Below are positions 25,293 through 33,631 of a stretch of DNA of 64,000 bases, in pieces. The notes below the pieces were generated by a model that searched no databases, had not been told where the DNA came from, and worked only from the letters and a program-made list of their open reading frames with translations. The translations under genes were made by a program, and so were the position numbers. Each line of letters begins with the position of its first letter. The stretch's first letter is position 1. The DNA is from Acetispira formosa (nom. nud.) (GTDB taxonomy: Bacteria > Desulfobacterota > Desulfarculia > Adiutricales > Adiutricaceae): the NCBI GenBank assembly GCA_023525915.1, contig CP026657.1, positions 1,860,001-1,924,000 on the forward strand. Direction: 5' to 3'.

Positions 25293-25460
25293 AGAGGGGG
25301 GCTTTGCCCCTCCACCCCACAAGGGGTTCCCCCTTGACCCCGCGCCAATTCCTAAGAAGGAATTGGCGCACGTTTTATGTGATTGCTAAAATTTGCTGTG
25401 CTGGCCTGCGATCAAATAAGGTTCCAGTTCAGAGGAGAACTACCGCTACCTCAGAACTGG
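25293..25460 (+). repeat. Repeat family G (copy 2)
   Basis: Begins at the base following the purH stop codon. Stem GCGCCAATTCC / GGAATTGGCGC with loop TAAGAA at 25342-25369, terminal motif CCAGTTCAGAGG...CCTCAGAACTGG at 25424-25460. The terminal motif is identical to copy 1. Confidence 0.85.
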
Positions 25461-25554
25461 GCCATGAAGAGAAAAATACTTTGCCGCATTTCCTCCGCCT
25501 CCGGCCTGCCTCCAAAAAAGATTGCACTGTGATGCGGCACTCCGCTTTGGCTTT

Positions 25555-25779
25555 GTAACTATTCAGCCCATTTTAGAATGCAAAAATGTGCCGTAATAAA
25601 ATCAGCTATTTACCAAATCCTGTCTCGCCCGCGCGAAGAATTTTTTCGTGCGCGCTAGGCGGAGGCCTTTTAGGACAAGGGGATAGACCTTTACGGTCAT
25701 CCCCTTGTCCTAAAAGGCCGTGGGCGACGCATGGCGGAAAAAGTCTGAGCACCCCGCCACCTACCGGCTGAATAGTTAC
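25555..25779. mobile_element. Repeat family H, element with terminal inverted repeats
   Basis: Terminal repeats GTAACTATTCAGCC (25555-25568) and GGCTGAATAGTTAC (25766-25779). Inside lies a perfect 21-bp stem starting GGCCTTTTAGGACAAGGGG and a 14-nt loop (about 25666-25721). Only one copy in the window, ending 7 bp from the stop codon of the alcohol dehydrogenase gene. No coding sequence inside. Confidence 0.75.
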
Positions 25780-25786
25780 GTGGCTT

Positions 25787-27016
25787 TTACATACAGGATT
25801 TAAGCTTCTCAATAAGTTCCAGCGTATTCGATGACCAGCATTTGGAATAAATGGCCTTTATGTCGGCTGCAGACGAATTGCGTGGATTAAAGGGCCGGAA
25901 CACATCGCTCATGGCGTCTTCCACCAGCCGGGCAATATCTTTTTCAAAATCGGCGGTAGTCCCGCTGGCGGCGGCCGCTTCGCTTATATTGACTATAATG
26001 CCTAAATCATCGGTCAGGCGGCGCACCGCCTGCCCCGCCACTGCCGCGGCTTCACGCGGGCACAGGCCGTGAATATCTTCATCGGCCGCTATGGCAATGT
26101 CCGCCATTTTCTCCATACAGGCTATGAGGTTAAAATCCATCACCCAAGGCAGCAGCATGGCATTGGCCAGCCCGTGCGGAATATTATATGTCGCGGAAAG
26201 CGGGTGGCTCATGGCATGCACCAGGCCCAGCCCGGCGCTGTTGAAAGCCAGCCCGGCCATGGTCTGGGCATAGGCCATGCGTTCGCGCGCTTCCACGTCG
26301 CGGCCGTTGGCCACGGCTCTCGGCAGATATTTGAAGATCAGGCGGATCGACCCCAAAGCCAAGCCGTTGGTGTAGTCGTTGGCCTCTAAAGCTATGTAGG
26401 CCTCAATGGCGTGGGTGAGGGCGTCCAGGCCGGTGGCCGAAGTTAAGGACGGCGGAAGATCCAGCATGATCATAGGGTCCACCACAGCCATTGAAGGCAG
26501 AAGGTGGGCGTCCATTATGGTCATCTTGTAATGGTGGCCTTCCGTATTGGTCACCACAGCCGCCGCCGTGCATTCCGAGCCGCTCCCGGCCGTGGTGGGA
26601 ATGGCCGCCAGATAGGGAATGGGCTTGGGAACGGTATTAAAGGCTTTGGCGTAATCCTGGATTTTGCCGCCGTTGGAGACCAGCACTCCAATGGCTTTGG
26701 CGCAGTCAATGGGGCTGCCGCCGCCAAAGGCTATCAGGCAGTCGCAGCGCTCTTTTTTGTAGATGGCCGCGCCTTCGTTGACCTGAGTGTCCGGCGGGTT
26801 GGGCTGGGTTTTGTCATAGAGGACGAAATCTATTTTCTCTTCCTTCAGTTTGTCAATCAATTCACTAAAGAAGGGGAGACTGGCAACGCCTTTGTCGGTA
26901 ACGAGGAGTGGACGTTTGTAACCAACTTGACGCAGTCGGCCCGCCGCCTTTTTAAGGGCTCCGGGGCCGGTGAGAACCAGAGGAACTGGGTTGAAGGTGG
27001 AAACTTTAGCGAACAT
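25787..27016 (-). CDS. Iron-containing alcohol dehydrogenase
   Basis: 409 aa from ATG 27016 (AGGGA 6-7 nt upstream). Fe-ADH features: GGGSPIDCAKAI and PTTAGSGSECT in the Rossmann part, and the metal-binding region GLDALTHAIEAY with AMSHPLSATYNIPHGLANAMLLPWVMDF. Metal ligands Asp, His, His, His are all present. Reduces aldehydes or oxidises alcohols with NAD(P); 1,3-propanediol, ethanol or lactaldehyde are typical for the family and cannot be told apart. Single-gene unit facing the radical SAM gene; a longer start at 27094 is less family-like. Confidence 0.9.
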   Translation of the reverse strand: MFAKVSTFNPVPLVLTGPGALKKAAGRLRQVGYKRPLLVTDKGVASLPFFSELIDKLKEEKIDFVLYDKTQPNPPDTQVNEGAAIYKKERCDCLIAFGGGSPIDCAKAIGVLVSNGGKIQDYAKAFNTVPKPIPYLAAIPTTAGSGSECTAAAVVTNTEGHHYKMTIMDAHLLPSMAVVDPMIMLDLPPSLTSATGLDALTHAIEAYIALEANDYTNGLALGSIRLIFKYLPRAVANGRDVEARERMAYAQTMAGLAFNSAGLGLVHAMSHPLSATYNIPHGLANAMLLPWVMDFNLIACMEKMADIAIAADEDIHGLCPREAAAVAGQAVRRLTDDLGIIVNISEAAAASGTTADFEKDIARLVEDAMSDVFRPFNPRNSSAADIKAIYSKCWSSNTLELIEKLKSCM

Positions 27017-27216
27017 AATTCCCTCATTTCTTGTTGGAGGATATTTTTTCATCGCTACCGAAGCATTATACTTCAACTGTCCTCCCTTCGTCAATGTGGG
27101 CTTTTTTGAGCCATAGAAACTTCACGGCTGGTCAGTTGTCTAAAAAAGCGTTACAATGACGAATATTTTCCCGCCAGGGACATCTTTAAAGAAACCCATG
27201 AAAGGCGCTATATATA

Positions 27217-28242
27217 ATGAAAGAAGATATAAGCTATCGCAGCCCCACCTATTATGAATTAGCCGCCCCGCCGGAGCTTGACTGGCGAAAATACCGCAAT
27301 GAGGACTGGCGTGAATACCGCCGGGAATGGGACGAAAGGCCCCGCCGGAAAGAGGCTGGTGATTTTCCCCTCCATCTTGATATTGATCCCACCAATCGCT
27401 GTAATCTGAAATGTTCCATGTGCCCACGCACCTATTATATACAGGAGGGCATGAGCGGCTGGAACCCTGAAGGGCGTTTTGGCGAGATGGATTTCAGTTT
27501 TTATGAAAAGCTCATTGAAGAGGGGCGGGCTAATGGTTTAAAATCTGTAAAACTCAATTTTCTGGGTGAACCTTTAGTTTATCCCAGGCTGGTCGATATG
27601 GTCAAGGTGGCGGCCGGGGCCGGTCTTTGGGTAATGATCAATACAAACGCCACCTTGCTAAGCCCGGATTATTCGGAGCAATTGTTGAAAGCCGGTCTCA
27701 CCGATATCTTTTTCTCCTTTGATTCGCCATATAAAGATGAATATGAAAAGGTCAGAGTCGGAGCGGTATATGAAAAAACATTGGCCAACATCCGTGATTT
27801 TATGCGAATCAAAGATGAAATGGGCTGCAATGGCGTTCAGACCAGGGCCTCAATGGTGCTGCCGGAAAATTTGAGCGAAAATGAACTGGAGACCATCAAG
27901 GCCGATTACATAAAACTATTCCGCGACCTGAAGGTGGCTGAAATCGGCTTCGGGCTGCCTTCAGTCATGGGGCTGGATTATGAAAAAGAATTCGGGCTTT
28001 TCCCTGGCTTCATCTGCCCCGATCTTTTCCGCCGGATGTTCGTCTTCTGGGACGGCCCGGTTGGCCCTTGCTGCGGCGATTGGGAGCGTCGCCTGGTGAT
28101 GGGCAACGCCAGGGACACCAGCCTGGCTGAGATCTGGCGCGGCGATGCATATCGCAGATTGCGCACGGCTCATGTTAGTGGCCATTATGAAGAAATAGAA
28201 GCCTGCCGCCAATGCAGTGTGCCCTATCTTTCAACTATGTGA
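27217..28242 (+). CDS. Radical SAM protein with SPASM-like C terminus
   Basis: 341 aa. The [4Fe-4S]-SAM motif is CNLKCSMC (residues about 65-72) in DIDPTNRCNLKCSMCPRTYY, followed by LNFLGEPLVYP and typical radical SAM barrel sequence. The C terminus has Cys pairs (FICPD, GPCCGDW, CRQCSVPY) that probably bind one auxiliary cluster, and the SPASM-like sentence NARDTSLAEIWRGDAYRRLR. SPASM proteins often modify peptides or act in sugar and cofactor pathways. No precursor peptide is evident, unless the small ORF 49 bp downstream is one, for which there is no sign. Function unknown. Confidence 0.85.
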   Translation: MKEDISYRSPTYYELAAPPELDWRKYRNEDWREYRREWDERPRRKEAGDFPLHLDIDPTNRCNLKCSMCPRTYYIQEGMSGWNPEGRFGEMDFSFYEKLIEEGRANGLKSVKLNFLGEPLVYPRLVDMVKVAAGAGLWVMINTNATLLSPDYSEQLLKAGLTDIFFSFDSPYKDEYEKVRVGAVYEKTLANIRDFMRIKDEMGCNGVQTRASMVLPENLSENELETIKADYIKLFRDLKVAEIGFGLPSVMGLDYEKEFGLFPGFICPDLFRRMFVFWDGPVGPCCGDWERRLVMGNARDTSLAEIWRGDAYRRLRTAHVSGHYEEIEACRQCSVPYLSTM

Positions 28243-28291
28243 CTATATTCTCCGAATCAAATGGGAGGCGACTCCCGGAAATGGAACAATC

Positions 28292-28552
28292 ATGAATGAA
28301 AACGGACCGTCTTTGGAGGCCAACGAAAGAATCAGCCGCCAATTTTTTGATAAAACACTGGAGTTGATCAAGGAGCTGGAAGCGGCCGGTGATGAAGAGG
28401 GTCTGGATACCCTCCCTACCGTCATGGTCACCACCGGTGTGATGGCCATGTGCCGGATACTGCCGACCGATACGGTCAGCGCGGTGCTGGAGGCTTTGCG
28501 GGCCAAGGTTGATCGCGGGGATTTCACCAGTGAGCGCGGGATGGAGGAATAG
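28292..28552 (+). CDS. Small protein, duplicated (copy 1)
   Basis: 86 aa, helical and acidic, starting MNENGPSLEANERISRQFFD and ending VDRGDFTSERGMEE; no family recognised. ATG 28292 is shared with the second copy; an upstream start (28217) overlaps the radical SAM gene and is not shared. The DNA from about 28284 to 28534 is repeated at 29303-29553 with about three base changes, a very recent duplication. A hairpin with TCTTTT follows at 28572-28604, which would end this transcript. Confidence 0.6.
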   Translation: MNENGPSLEANERISRQFFDKTLELIKELEAAGDEEGLDTLPTVMVTTGVMAMCRILPTDTVSAVLEALRAKVDRGDFTSERGMEE

Positions 28553-28571
28553 GGCCTCATCTATTACGATA

Positions 28572-28604
28572 GGGTGAAACCCGTTAAACTGGTTTCACTC
28601 TTTT
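28572..28604 (+). terminator. Intrinsic terminator
   Basis: Stem GGTGAAACC / GGTTTCACT (last pair G-T) with a 9-nt loop, followed by CTTTTC. Lies 20 bp after the small ORF. Confidence 0.6.
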
Positions 28605-28636
28605 CACCTATAAGGTACACACACAATCGTCAATAC

Positions 28637-28840
28637 TCACTCTTGCGATTGCTGGCGATGTCGCGCCGCGTCATTCAAAAGCTTGTCAAGCGGGACGTCT
28701 TTGAATAGATCTCGCTGCCATTCCGTATAATCGAATGCTTCGCGGCGCATCAGCGCAATGAAACGCTCGGCTTCAACCAGACCGAGTTGTTCAGACAGAA
28801 TGCGCATTCCCTCATGTTTGAGCAGTGCATCACTCCGCAT
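28637..28840 (-). CDS. Small partner protein of a PIN toxin (probable antitoxin)
   Basis: 67 aa, mostly helical: MRSDALLKHEGMRILSEQLGLVEAERFIALMRREAFDYTEWQ... Proteins of this wording are known to me next to PIN-domain genes whose N terminus reads KVYLDNCC. It overlaps the PIN pseudogene upstream by 11 bp (28830-28840), the coupled order of such pairs. With the toxin dead, it is now an orphan. No DNA-binding fold is obvious. Confidence 0.6.
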   Translation of the reverse strand: MRSDALLKHEGMRILSEQLGLVEAERFIALMRREAFDYTEWQRDLFKDVPLDKLLNDAARHRQQSQE

Positions 28841-29264
28841 CTAAATATCTCCTTATGAAATCGACCGGGTTCAACACTTGAATCCCGACAATCGGTTTGT
28901 TGAGAATTTTCTTGTCCGTTGTCAAAAAACATTCCGCCGCCGCATAAATCGCGCAGGCAATATGAACCGCATCTTTGGGACGTAAACCAATTTTCATCAT
29001 CTCTCCCGCCGTGGCGGACACTTCATCAGATGGGCCTCAATCAATGGCGGCAAAGCTTTTCCATTCCGCAATTTAGCTTCGTGCTTCCACGAAAGGATTG
29101 GCGTCGTTTTCATAGTCCAGAATAAATGACCAGACTAAATTAAGTTTTCCTTGCCGAATTAAATCCTGCACATACAATTTTGATTCTGTTTACAAGCGTA
29201 TGACCAGTGATGACTGCTAATCAAACGGCCTGTTGAAACAGCAATTGTCCAAATAGGTTTTCAT
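28830..29264 (-). pseudogene. PIN-domain (VapC-like) toxin pseudogene
   Basis: Reading one frame from ATG 29264 gives MKTYLDNCCFNRPFD, stop, QSSLVIRL, stop, TESKLYVQDLIRQGKLNLVWSFILDYENDANPFVEARS, stop, IAEWKSFAAID, stop, and then an intact end with GLRPKDAVHIACAIYAAAECFLTTDKKIL and VLNPVDFIRRYL. Four stop codons (TAG, TAA, TAA, TGA) but no frameshift, so decay by point mutation. PIN residues (N-terminal Asp, KDAVH, LTTDKKIL) are recognisable. PIN toxins cleave RNA. It lies between the two copies of a duplicated 250-bp block. Confidence 0.85.
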
Positions 29265-29310
29265 CGGCCCATTCCCTTTCCATTTTATTATACCGCATAT
29301 TAGAACAATC

Positions 29311-29598
29311 ATGAATGAAAACGGACCGTTTTTGGAGGCCAACGAAAGAATCAGCCGCCAATTTTTTGATAAAACACTGGAGTTGATCAAGGAGCTGGAA
29401 GCGGCCGGTGATGAAGAGGGGCTGGATACCCTCCCTACCGTCATGGTCACCACCGGTGTGATGGCCATGTGCCGGATACTGCCGACCGATACGGTAAGCG
29501 CGGTGCTGGAGGCTTTGCGGGCCAAGGTTGATCGCGGGGATTTTATCACGGAGTTTGGGCTCTTATACTATAAAGCACGAGTCCTTCCAACTATTTAG
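29311..29598 (+). CDS. Small protein, duplicated (copy 2, altered end)
   Basis: 95 aa. The first 77 residues equal copy 1 except one (S7F); after VDRGDF the sequence diverges into ITEFGLLYYKARVLPTI. The last codons and the stop (29596-29598) lie in the loop of the hairpin at 29577-29612, which belongs to the facing pilin gene. This indicates that the copy lost its own 3' end. It may no longer be functional. Confidence 0.45.
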   Translation: MNENGPFLEANERISRQFFDKTLELIKELEAAGDEEGLDTLPTVMVTTGVMAMCRILPTDTVSAVLEALRAKVDRGDFITEFGLLYYKARVLPTI

Positions 29599-29612
29599 CT
29601 GGAAGGACTCGT
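29577..29612 (-). terminator. Terminator hairpin behind pilA
   Basis: Perfect 13-bp stem ACGAGTCCTTCCA / TGGAAGGACTCGT, loop of 10 nt. It lies 30 bp after the pilA stop. On the minus strand the stem is followed by GCTTTATAG, a weak U-tract. Confidence 0.6.
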
Positions 29613-29642
29613 ATCTTTGAATTCAGATGTAGTAAAATTTAC

Positions 29643-30239
29643 TTATTTTCCAATGACTTTGCCTTCGCTATCAACCCCAGCAAGCTTCATAGCGGTGGCA
29701 GCTTGTACCACAGGCGCGCCGTCTACCATGTTCCAAAGCTGCAAATTTGCAAAGGTAAATTCAACCGAACCGTCACCGAACTTACTACCAACGGAAGCAG
29801 GATCAGCCGGGTCAGCAACACTGCTAACGCGCTGCACACCAGTGGAGCCCACAGTATCATATGCATAGACAGCCGAACCACCACTGTTATGAACTGCAAA
29901 TGCCACATAACCAACAGCAGTGCCGCCAGGGCCCGTAACATAGAACGCGACATTCCGGTCAGGACGGAAACCATATTCAGCCAAAGCAGCCAAGCCTGAC
30001 ATTGCATTACCACCGATGGGGGTGACATTGTCAGTCAAACTAGTAATGTAGATCTGGTTATCCACATTGTAAGATTCTTCAGCTAAGGCCAACTGTTTCA
30101 AAAGGCTCTGAGATGCACTGTTGCGGGCGCGTTCGATATAGCGCTGATACATGGGGACGGCGATGGTGGCCAGGATGGCGATGATCGCGACAACGATCAT
30201 AAGTTCGATCAGGGTAAAGCCTTTTTTGTTCTGCTTCAT
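29643..30239 (-). CDS. pilA: Type IV major pilin-like protein
   Basis: 198 aa. Leader MKQNKKG is cut before F of [22 protein letters not shown], with the conserved Glu5; the long N-terminal helix follows ([26 protein letters not shown]). The C-terminal domain is beta-rich and low in Cys (no disulfide loop), ending [16 protein letters not shown]. It is larger than the 60-90 aa Geobacter pilin type, closer to general type IVa pilins. Monomers are assembled at the inner membrane and used for twitching, adhesion or DNA uptake. No pil assembly genes are near. A sigma-54 type promoter stands upstream, AAGGAG precedes the start, and a hairpin follows. Confidence 0.93.
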   Translation of the reverse strand: MKQNKKGFTLIELMIVVAIIAILATIAVPMYQRYIERARNSASQSLLKQLALAEESYNVDNQIYITSLTDNVTPIGGNAMSGLAALAEYGFRPDRNVAFYVTGPGGTAVGYVAFAVHNSGGSAVYAYDTVGSTGVQRVSSVADPADPASVGSKFGDGSVEFTFANLQLWNMVDGAPVVQAATAMKLAGVDSEGKVIGK

Positions 30240-30347
30240 TACAAAACTCCTTTTAAATGTGCCTATTTCTTAGGCTGAAGGTTAGGCGCACTGTGGCGCT
30301 CTGTTGATTGGAAGAAAGTTAAAAACTTTTCCTGCCCTTGTGCTAAA

Positions 30348-30362
30348 GCAGATAGTGTGCCA
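30348..30362 (-). promoter_or_regulatory. Sigma-54 (RpoN) -24/-12 promoter of pilA
   Basis: TGGCACACTATCTGC on the minus strand has GG and GC separated by exactly 10 nt and matches TGGCAC-N5-TTGC at all but one position. Transcription would start about 30336, giving a 5' leader near 97 nt. PilR-dependent sigma-54 pilA promoters are known in Pseudomonas, Myxococcus and Geobacter. Confidence 0.75.
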
Positions 30363-30545
30363 TGTTTTTCAATTTTGCCAAAATAAATTTTTTATCTTTT
30401 TATATCAATATGTTATTCTCGATAGCAATGTCGATCTCACGTTTTGGCCACCGATGGCAATGAATTTTCGGAAAAGCTTTCCGTGCACCTAAACTTTATT
30501 CGGGGAGGTTTCAGGTTCGAAAGGGGCCGCACCGGAACTTTGTTA

Positions 30546-30574
30546 TTGACCCCCAACTTGCGAAAGAGTACCTT
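30546..30574 (+). promoter_or_regulatory. Sigma-70 type promoter of the TraB/GumN gene
   Basis: TTGACC, 17-bp spacer, TACCTT; the ATG is 55 bp further, with AAGGGG as ribosome binding site. The rest of the 389-bp gap between pilA and this gene shows no gene or repeat I can recognise. Confidence 0.5.
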
Positions 30575-30628
30575 ATCTAATAGTGATGCTGATTTGATTT
30601 ATGTATTTATTATAAGGGGTTTTGCCAG

Positions 30629-31513
30629 ATGAATCTCAAGCTGCGTGTCATGTCCGTCATAATTTCAGCTCTCCTTGTCATGGTTCTGACGTCGCCTTTG
30701 ACGGCCGCCAATTTTTTGTGGCAAGTCACATCAAAAGAGGGCGGGCAGGCCTATGTCCTTGGTTCCATTCATCTGGCCCAGGAAGGGCTCTATCCCTTGC
30801 GTGACCGTATTATGGAGGCGTTTCATCGCTCCGGGAGACTGGTGGTCGAGCTGGATGTTCAGGCTATTGACCACGAAAAAATGACCCGGTATGTCGCCAA
30901 GCACGGTTTTTCATCGGATAACCGTACCCTGGAGGAACGGCTTAGCCCTGAAACCCGCAGTATCCTGAAACAGAGCGGTTTTAAGACCGCGCTCTTAAAT
31001 CCTTTAAAACCCTGGATGGCCGCTCTGGCCCTGCAACTGGACGTGATGCACCAATATGGCTATGATGAGGAATACGGCCTGGACAGGTTTTTCCTGACCG
31101 AGGCCAAGGCGCGGGGCTTGGCGATAATAGAACTGGAAACGCTTGGTGAGCAGATGGAGCCGCTGGTTAATATGACCGAGGAGGAATCCGACCTTTTTTT
31201 TCGGGCCACCATATTGGAGCTGAAAAATCTGCCCAATATAATCAACGCCATGTTCGACGCCTGGGTGGAGGGTGACGCTGACGGATTCGGAGATATTTTT
31301 TTTCAGGAGTATGACGCCTACCCTGAGCTGGTTCCAGTGCTGGACAAGGTTGTTTTCCACCGTAATGACAAAATGGCCGCCCGTATTAAGAAGCTTTTGT
31401 CGCGGCCCTCGCGGGAACCTTATTTTATAGTGATAGGCGCGGGCCACTTGGTCGGCCCTAAAAACGTATTGACGCGTCTGAAGGAAAAAGGGTGTGATGT
31501 CACCCAGTTATAA
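30629..31513 (+). CDS. TraB/GumN (TIKI-type) family protein
   Basis: 294 aa. N-terminal signal segment (VMSVIISALLVMVLTSPLTAA) directs it to the periplasm. Family features: FLWQVTSKEGGQAYVLGSIHLAQEGLYPL with the GxxH-like motif, LVVELDV, EYGLDRFFLTEAKARGLAIIELET, VFHRNDKMAARI and the C-terminal YFIVIGAGHLVGPKNVLTRLKEKG. TIKI relatives are metalloproteases; the bacterial role is largely unknown. Own promoter upstream; LolA follows 66 bp later and may share the transcript. Confidence 0.9.
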   Translation: MNLKLRVMSVIISALLVMVLTSPLTAANFLWQVTSKEGGQAYVLGSIHLAQEGLYPLRDRIMEAFHRSGRLVVELDVQAIDHEKMTRYVAKHGFSSDNRTLEERLSPETRSILKQSGFKTALLNPLKPWMAALALQLDVMHQYGYDEEYGLDRFFLTEAKARGLAIIELETLGEQMEPLVNMTEEESDLFFRATILELKNLPNIINAMFDAWVEGDADGFGDIFFQEYDAYPELVPVLDKVVFHRNDKMAARIKKLLSRPSREPYFIVIGAGHLVGPKNVLTRLKEKGCDVTQL

Positions 31514-31579
31514 ATTATCGTCTGTGGTACATCCGTGCAAGTGGTGTATCGGTAAGAGACTCCCAAATCTGGAGAATTT

Positions 31580-32257
31580 ATGAAAAAAATACTTTTACCC
31601 ATTATCCTGATTACCGCCCTGGCCCTGGCCGCCGCCGCCCAGGCCGCACCTCTGTCGCAGGAGGCCATAGTCAATGGCATATCCAGCCGTTATCAGGGCA
31701 TTAATTCCATTTCCGCCAGCTACAGCCGGGTTGCCAGCACCCCCAAGACGGACAAAATTTTTCAAAACAGTTCTTCCCAAATGGCTACCGGCCTTCTCAG
31801 CTGGTCGCGCCCGGCCAAGCTTCTTCTGGACCAAAAATCTCCCCAGCCGGAAACGATGGTCACTGACGGCTCCACTGTCTGGTGGTATATCCCATCAGAA
31901 TCGCTGGCTTACCGTTATCGCAACATGGATGTGGCCGGTCAGTTGCGCCCCCTTCTTAATTTTCTGTCCGGCCTGGATTCCCTGAGAGCTAATTTTGAAA
32001 TCAGTCTGGCGAAGGCCGATCCCGGCCGCATGGGCCAGCACGGCCTGGCTTTGAAGCCAAAAGTGCGTGACGGCAATGTCAACGGTATAACTGTGTGGTG
32101 TGATGACGGCTTCAATCTCACTGGTTTCAGGCTCAACGCGGCCACGGGAGAAACCACGGATTTCTATTTAACCGGATTCATGGAAAACCCGAAGCTGAAT
32201 GACAGCATCTTCAAATTCAAGCCCCCCAAAGGCGTAGACCTGATCGACGAAGACTAA
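31580..32257 (+). CDS. lolA: Outer membrane lipoprotein carrier LolA
   Basis: 225 aa. Signal peptide MKKILLPIILITALALAAAAQA; mature domain SQEAIVNGISSRYQGINSISASYSRV, GLLSWSRPAKLLLDQKSPQPETMVTDGSTVWWYIPSE and the closing hydrophobic-sheet segments typical of the LolA half-barrel. Carries lipoproteins from LolCDE across the periplasm to LolB. The central 'W..P.....' pattern and length fit. Directly after its stop codon begins a family-B repeat (CCAGGGCGGAGCCCTGG), so nothing else is cotranscribed closely downstream. Confidence 0.9.
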   Translation: MKKILLPIILITALALAAAAQAAPLSQEAIVNGISSRYQGINSISASYSRVASTPKTDKIFQNSSSQMATGLLSWSRPAKLLLDQKSPQPETMVTDGSTVWWYIPSESLAYRYRNMDVAGQLRPLLNFLSGLDSLRANFEISLAKADPGRMGQHGLALKPKVRDGNVNGITVWCDDGFNLTGFRLNAATGETTDFYLTGFMENPKLNDSIFKFKPPKGVDLIDED

Positions 32258-32480
32258 CCAGGGCGGAGCCCTGGACCCGCGGATGCTCGCGCATCCTTTG
32301 TCTGTGGGGCGCTTTCCCGTAATAGTTAATTTTGGCGGCCATCATCGTATTAAGAGCGGTGCCCCCTTGGCTGATAATGCGGCCAGAGCCGAGGGGAACA
32401 CGCTCTTAATGCGATGATGGCCGCTAAATCCAACGCATATGGAAATCGATACCCAGACGTGGTGTCCGGGCTCCGCCCGG
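32258..32480 (+). repeat. Repeat family B (full copy)
   Basis: Begins at the base following the lolA stop codon with CCAGGGCGGAGCCCTGG; the two arms are about 100 bp each (GGCCATCATCGTATTAAGAG / CTTAATGCGATGATGGCC) and it ends GTCCGGGCTCCGCCCGG. The centre carries unpaired CTGATAATGCGGCCAGAG. Confidence 0.9.
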
Positions 32481-32540
32481 TCTGAACTGGTAAAAGTGGG
32501 GAAAATGTTGTAACATAGTAAAGATATGCTTTATTGTGGA

Positions 32541-32716
32541 TGCATTACAGCCATTGCTAAAGCGAATGGCTGTTTGAAAATAGCAGGTCGACCCGAGAGG
32601 GGAGACGGAGCGCCAGCGACTGGTTATGACGGCAAAATAGCTTCTCGCGAAGCAAAAACCACGCTTTTTGCGTAGCTGTGAGCCGCAAGTTTAAGGGAAA
32701 AATTACATATTAATGC
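32541..32716. mobile_element. Repeat family C (copy with short terminal repeats)
   Basis: Core GGAGACGGAGCGCCAGCGACTGG region at about 32600-32622, internal hairpin GCGAAGCAAAAACCACGCTT, terminal TGCATTA / TAATGCA and an additional hairpin CAGCCATT / AATGGCTG at 32548-32572. Lies between B and tyrA. Confidence 0.65.
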
Positions 32717-32726
32717 AGGAATAACC

Positions 32727-33608
32727 ATGCCTAGAATAACTCTGCCGCCGAAACTTCCGTTTAAGCGGGTCGGTATCGCCGGGCTGGGGCTTATCGGCGG
32801 TTCGCTGGCCAAAGCACTCATACCTTTTGGCGGGCTGGAGCTTTATGTTTTTGACCGCGATCCCAAAACCGTCGAGGCCGCCCGCAAGGTGCGCCGCTTC
32901 GCGGCCGTGACTGATCAAGCTGAAACTTTTATTGATTGGCCGCTGGATCTGGCCTATCTGTGCCTGCCGGTGCGCCGCAATGTTGAGCTGGTTAATCTGA
33001 TGGCCAAAAAAGGCATAGATTACCCGGTCACCGACGCCGGCAGCACCAAAAGCCCCATCACCGCTGCCGCCAGCAGGGCTGGGCTGACTTTTTGCGGCGG
33101 CCACCCCATCTCGGGACGTGAAGTTTCAGGTTATGCCAATTCCAGCGCCGACCTGATACGGGGCTGCCTTTATATTCTGACTCCGCCTGAGGACGGTGGC
33201 CCGGAAGTGATGGACCTGACCAAGAAACTCAAGGCTCTTCATGACCTTCTGGGTTGCCGGGTGAGGATAATGTCGGCCGCTGATCACGACCGTCTTTATG
33301 GGCTGGTCAGCCATTTACCTTTTCTCACCGCGTCGGCCCTGGCCGGGACGGCCCTCCGGCTGGGCGGCGAAGATGTGCTGCCCTGGGCCGGGACGGGTTT
33401 TAAGGACACCACCAGAGTTGGAGCTTCGGCCCCGGCCAAGTGGGTGGAAATCGCCATGGAAAACGCCGACAATCTGGTGGATGATATTGGCGCGCTGATG
33501 AATTTATTGGGCGAAATCCGCCGCAGTCTTAAAACGGGCGATGCCGATGAGTTGATGAATATTCTGGGGCCTATTTCCGCTTTTCGTCAGAAGCTGCCCA
33601 AGGCCTGA
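32727..33608 (+). CDS. tyrA: Prephenate dehydrogenase
   Basis: 293 aa. NAD-binding GIAGLGLIGGSLAKAL at residues about 14-30, then CLPVRRNVELVN, VTDAGSTKSPI, FCGGHPISGREVSGYANSSADLIRG, HDRLYGLVSHLPFLTASALA and GTGFKDTTRVGAS, all TyrA landmarks; the catalytic His in GHP and in HDRLY are present. Makes 4-hydroxyphenylpyruvate for tyrosine. The regulatory ACT domain found in some TyrA proteins is missing and there is no chorismate mutase domain. Start ATG 32727 lies 10 bp past repeat C; a DUF202-like gene follows 23 bp later. Confidence 0.93.
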   Translation: MPRITLPPKLPFKRVGIAGLGLIGGSLAKALIPFGGLELYVFDRDPKTVEAARKVRRFAAVTDQAETFIDWPLDLAYLCLPVRRNVELVNLMAKKGIDYPVTDAGSTKSPITAAASRAGLTFCGGHPISGREVSGYANSSADLIRGCLYILTPPEDGGPEVMDLTKKLKALHDLLGCRVRIMSAADHDRLYGLVSHLPFLTASALAGTALRLGGEDVLPWAGTGFKDTTRVGASAPAKWVEIAMENADNLVDDIGALMNLLGEIRRSLKTGDADELMNILGPISAFRQKLPKA

Positions 33609-33631
33609 TAAAACATTGAGGTTTTTACCAT

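Noticed and set aside
28217..28291. Longer start for duplicated small ORF (copy 1) at 28217
   Set aside because: This part overlaps the radical SAM gene and is not present in copy 2, whose homology begins just before ATG 29311.
28830..29264. Selenocysteine or stop-codon readthrough in the PIN gene
   Set aside because: Four stops of three kinds (TAG, TAA, TAA, TGA) in one frame; simple gene decay explains this.
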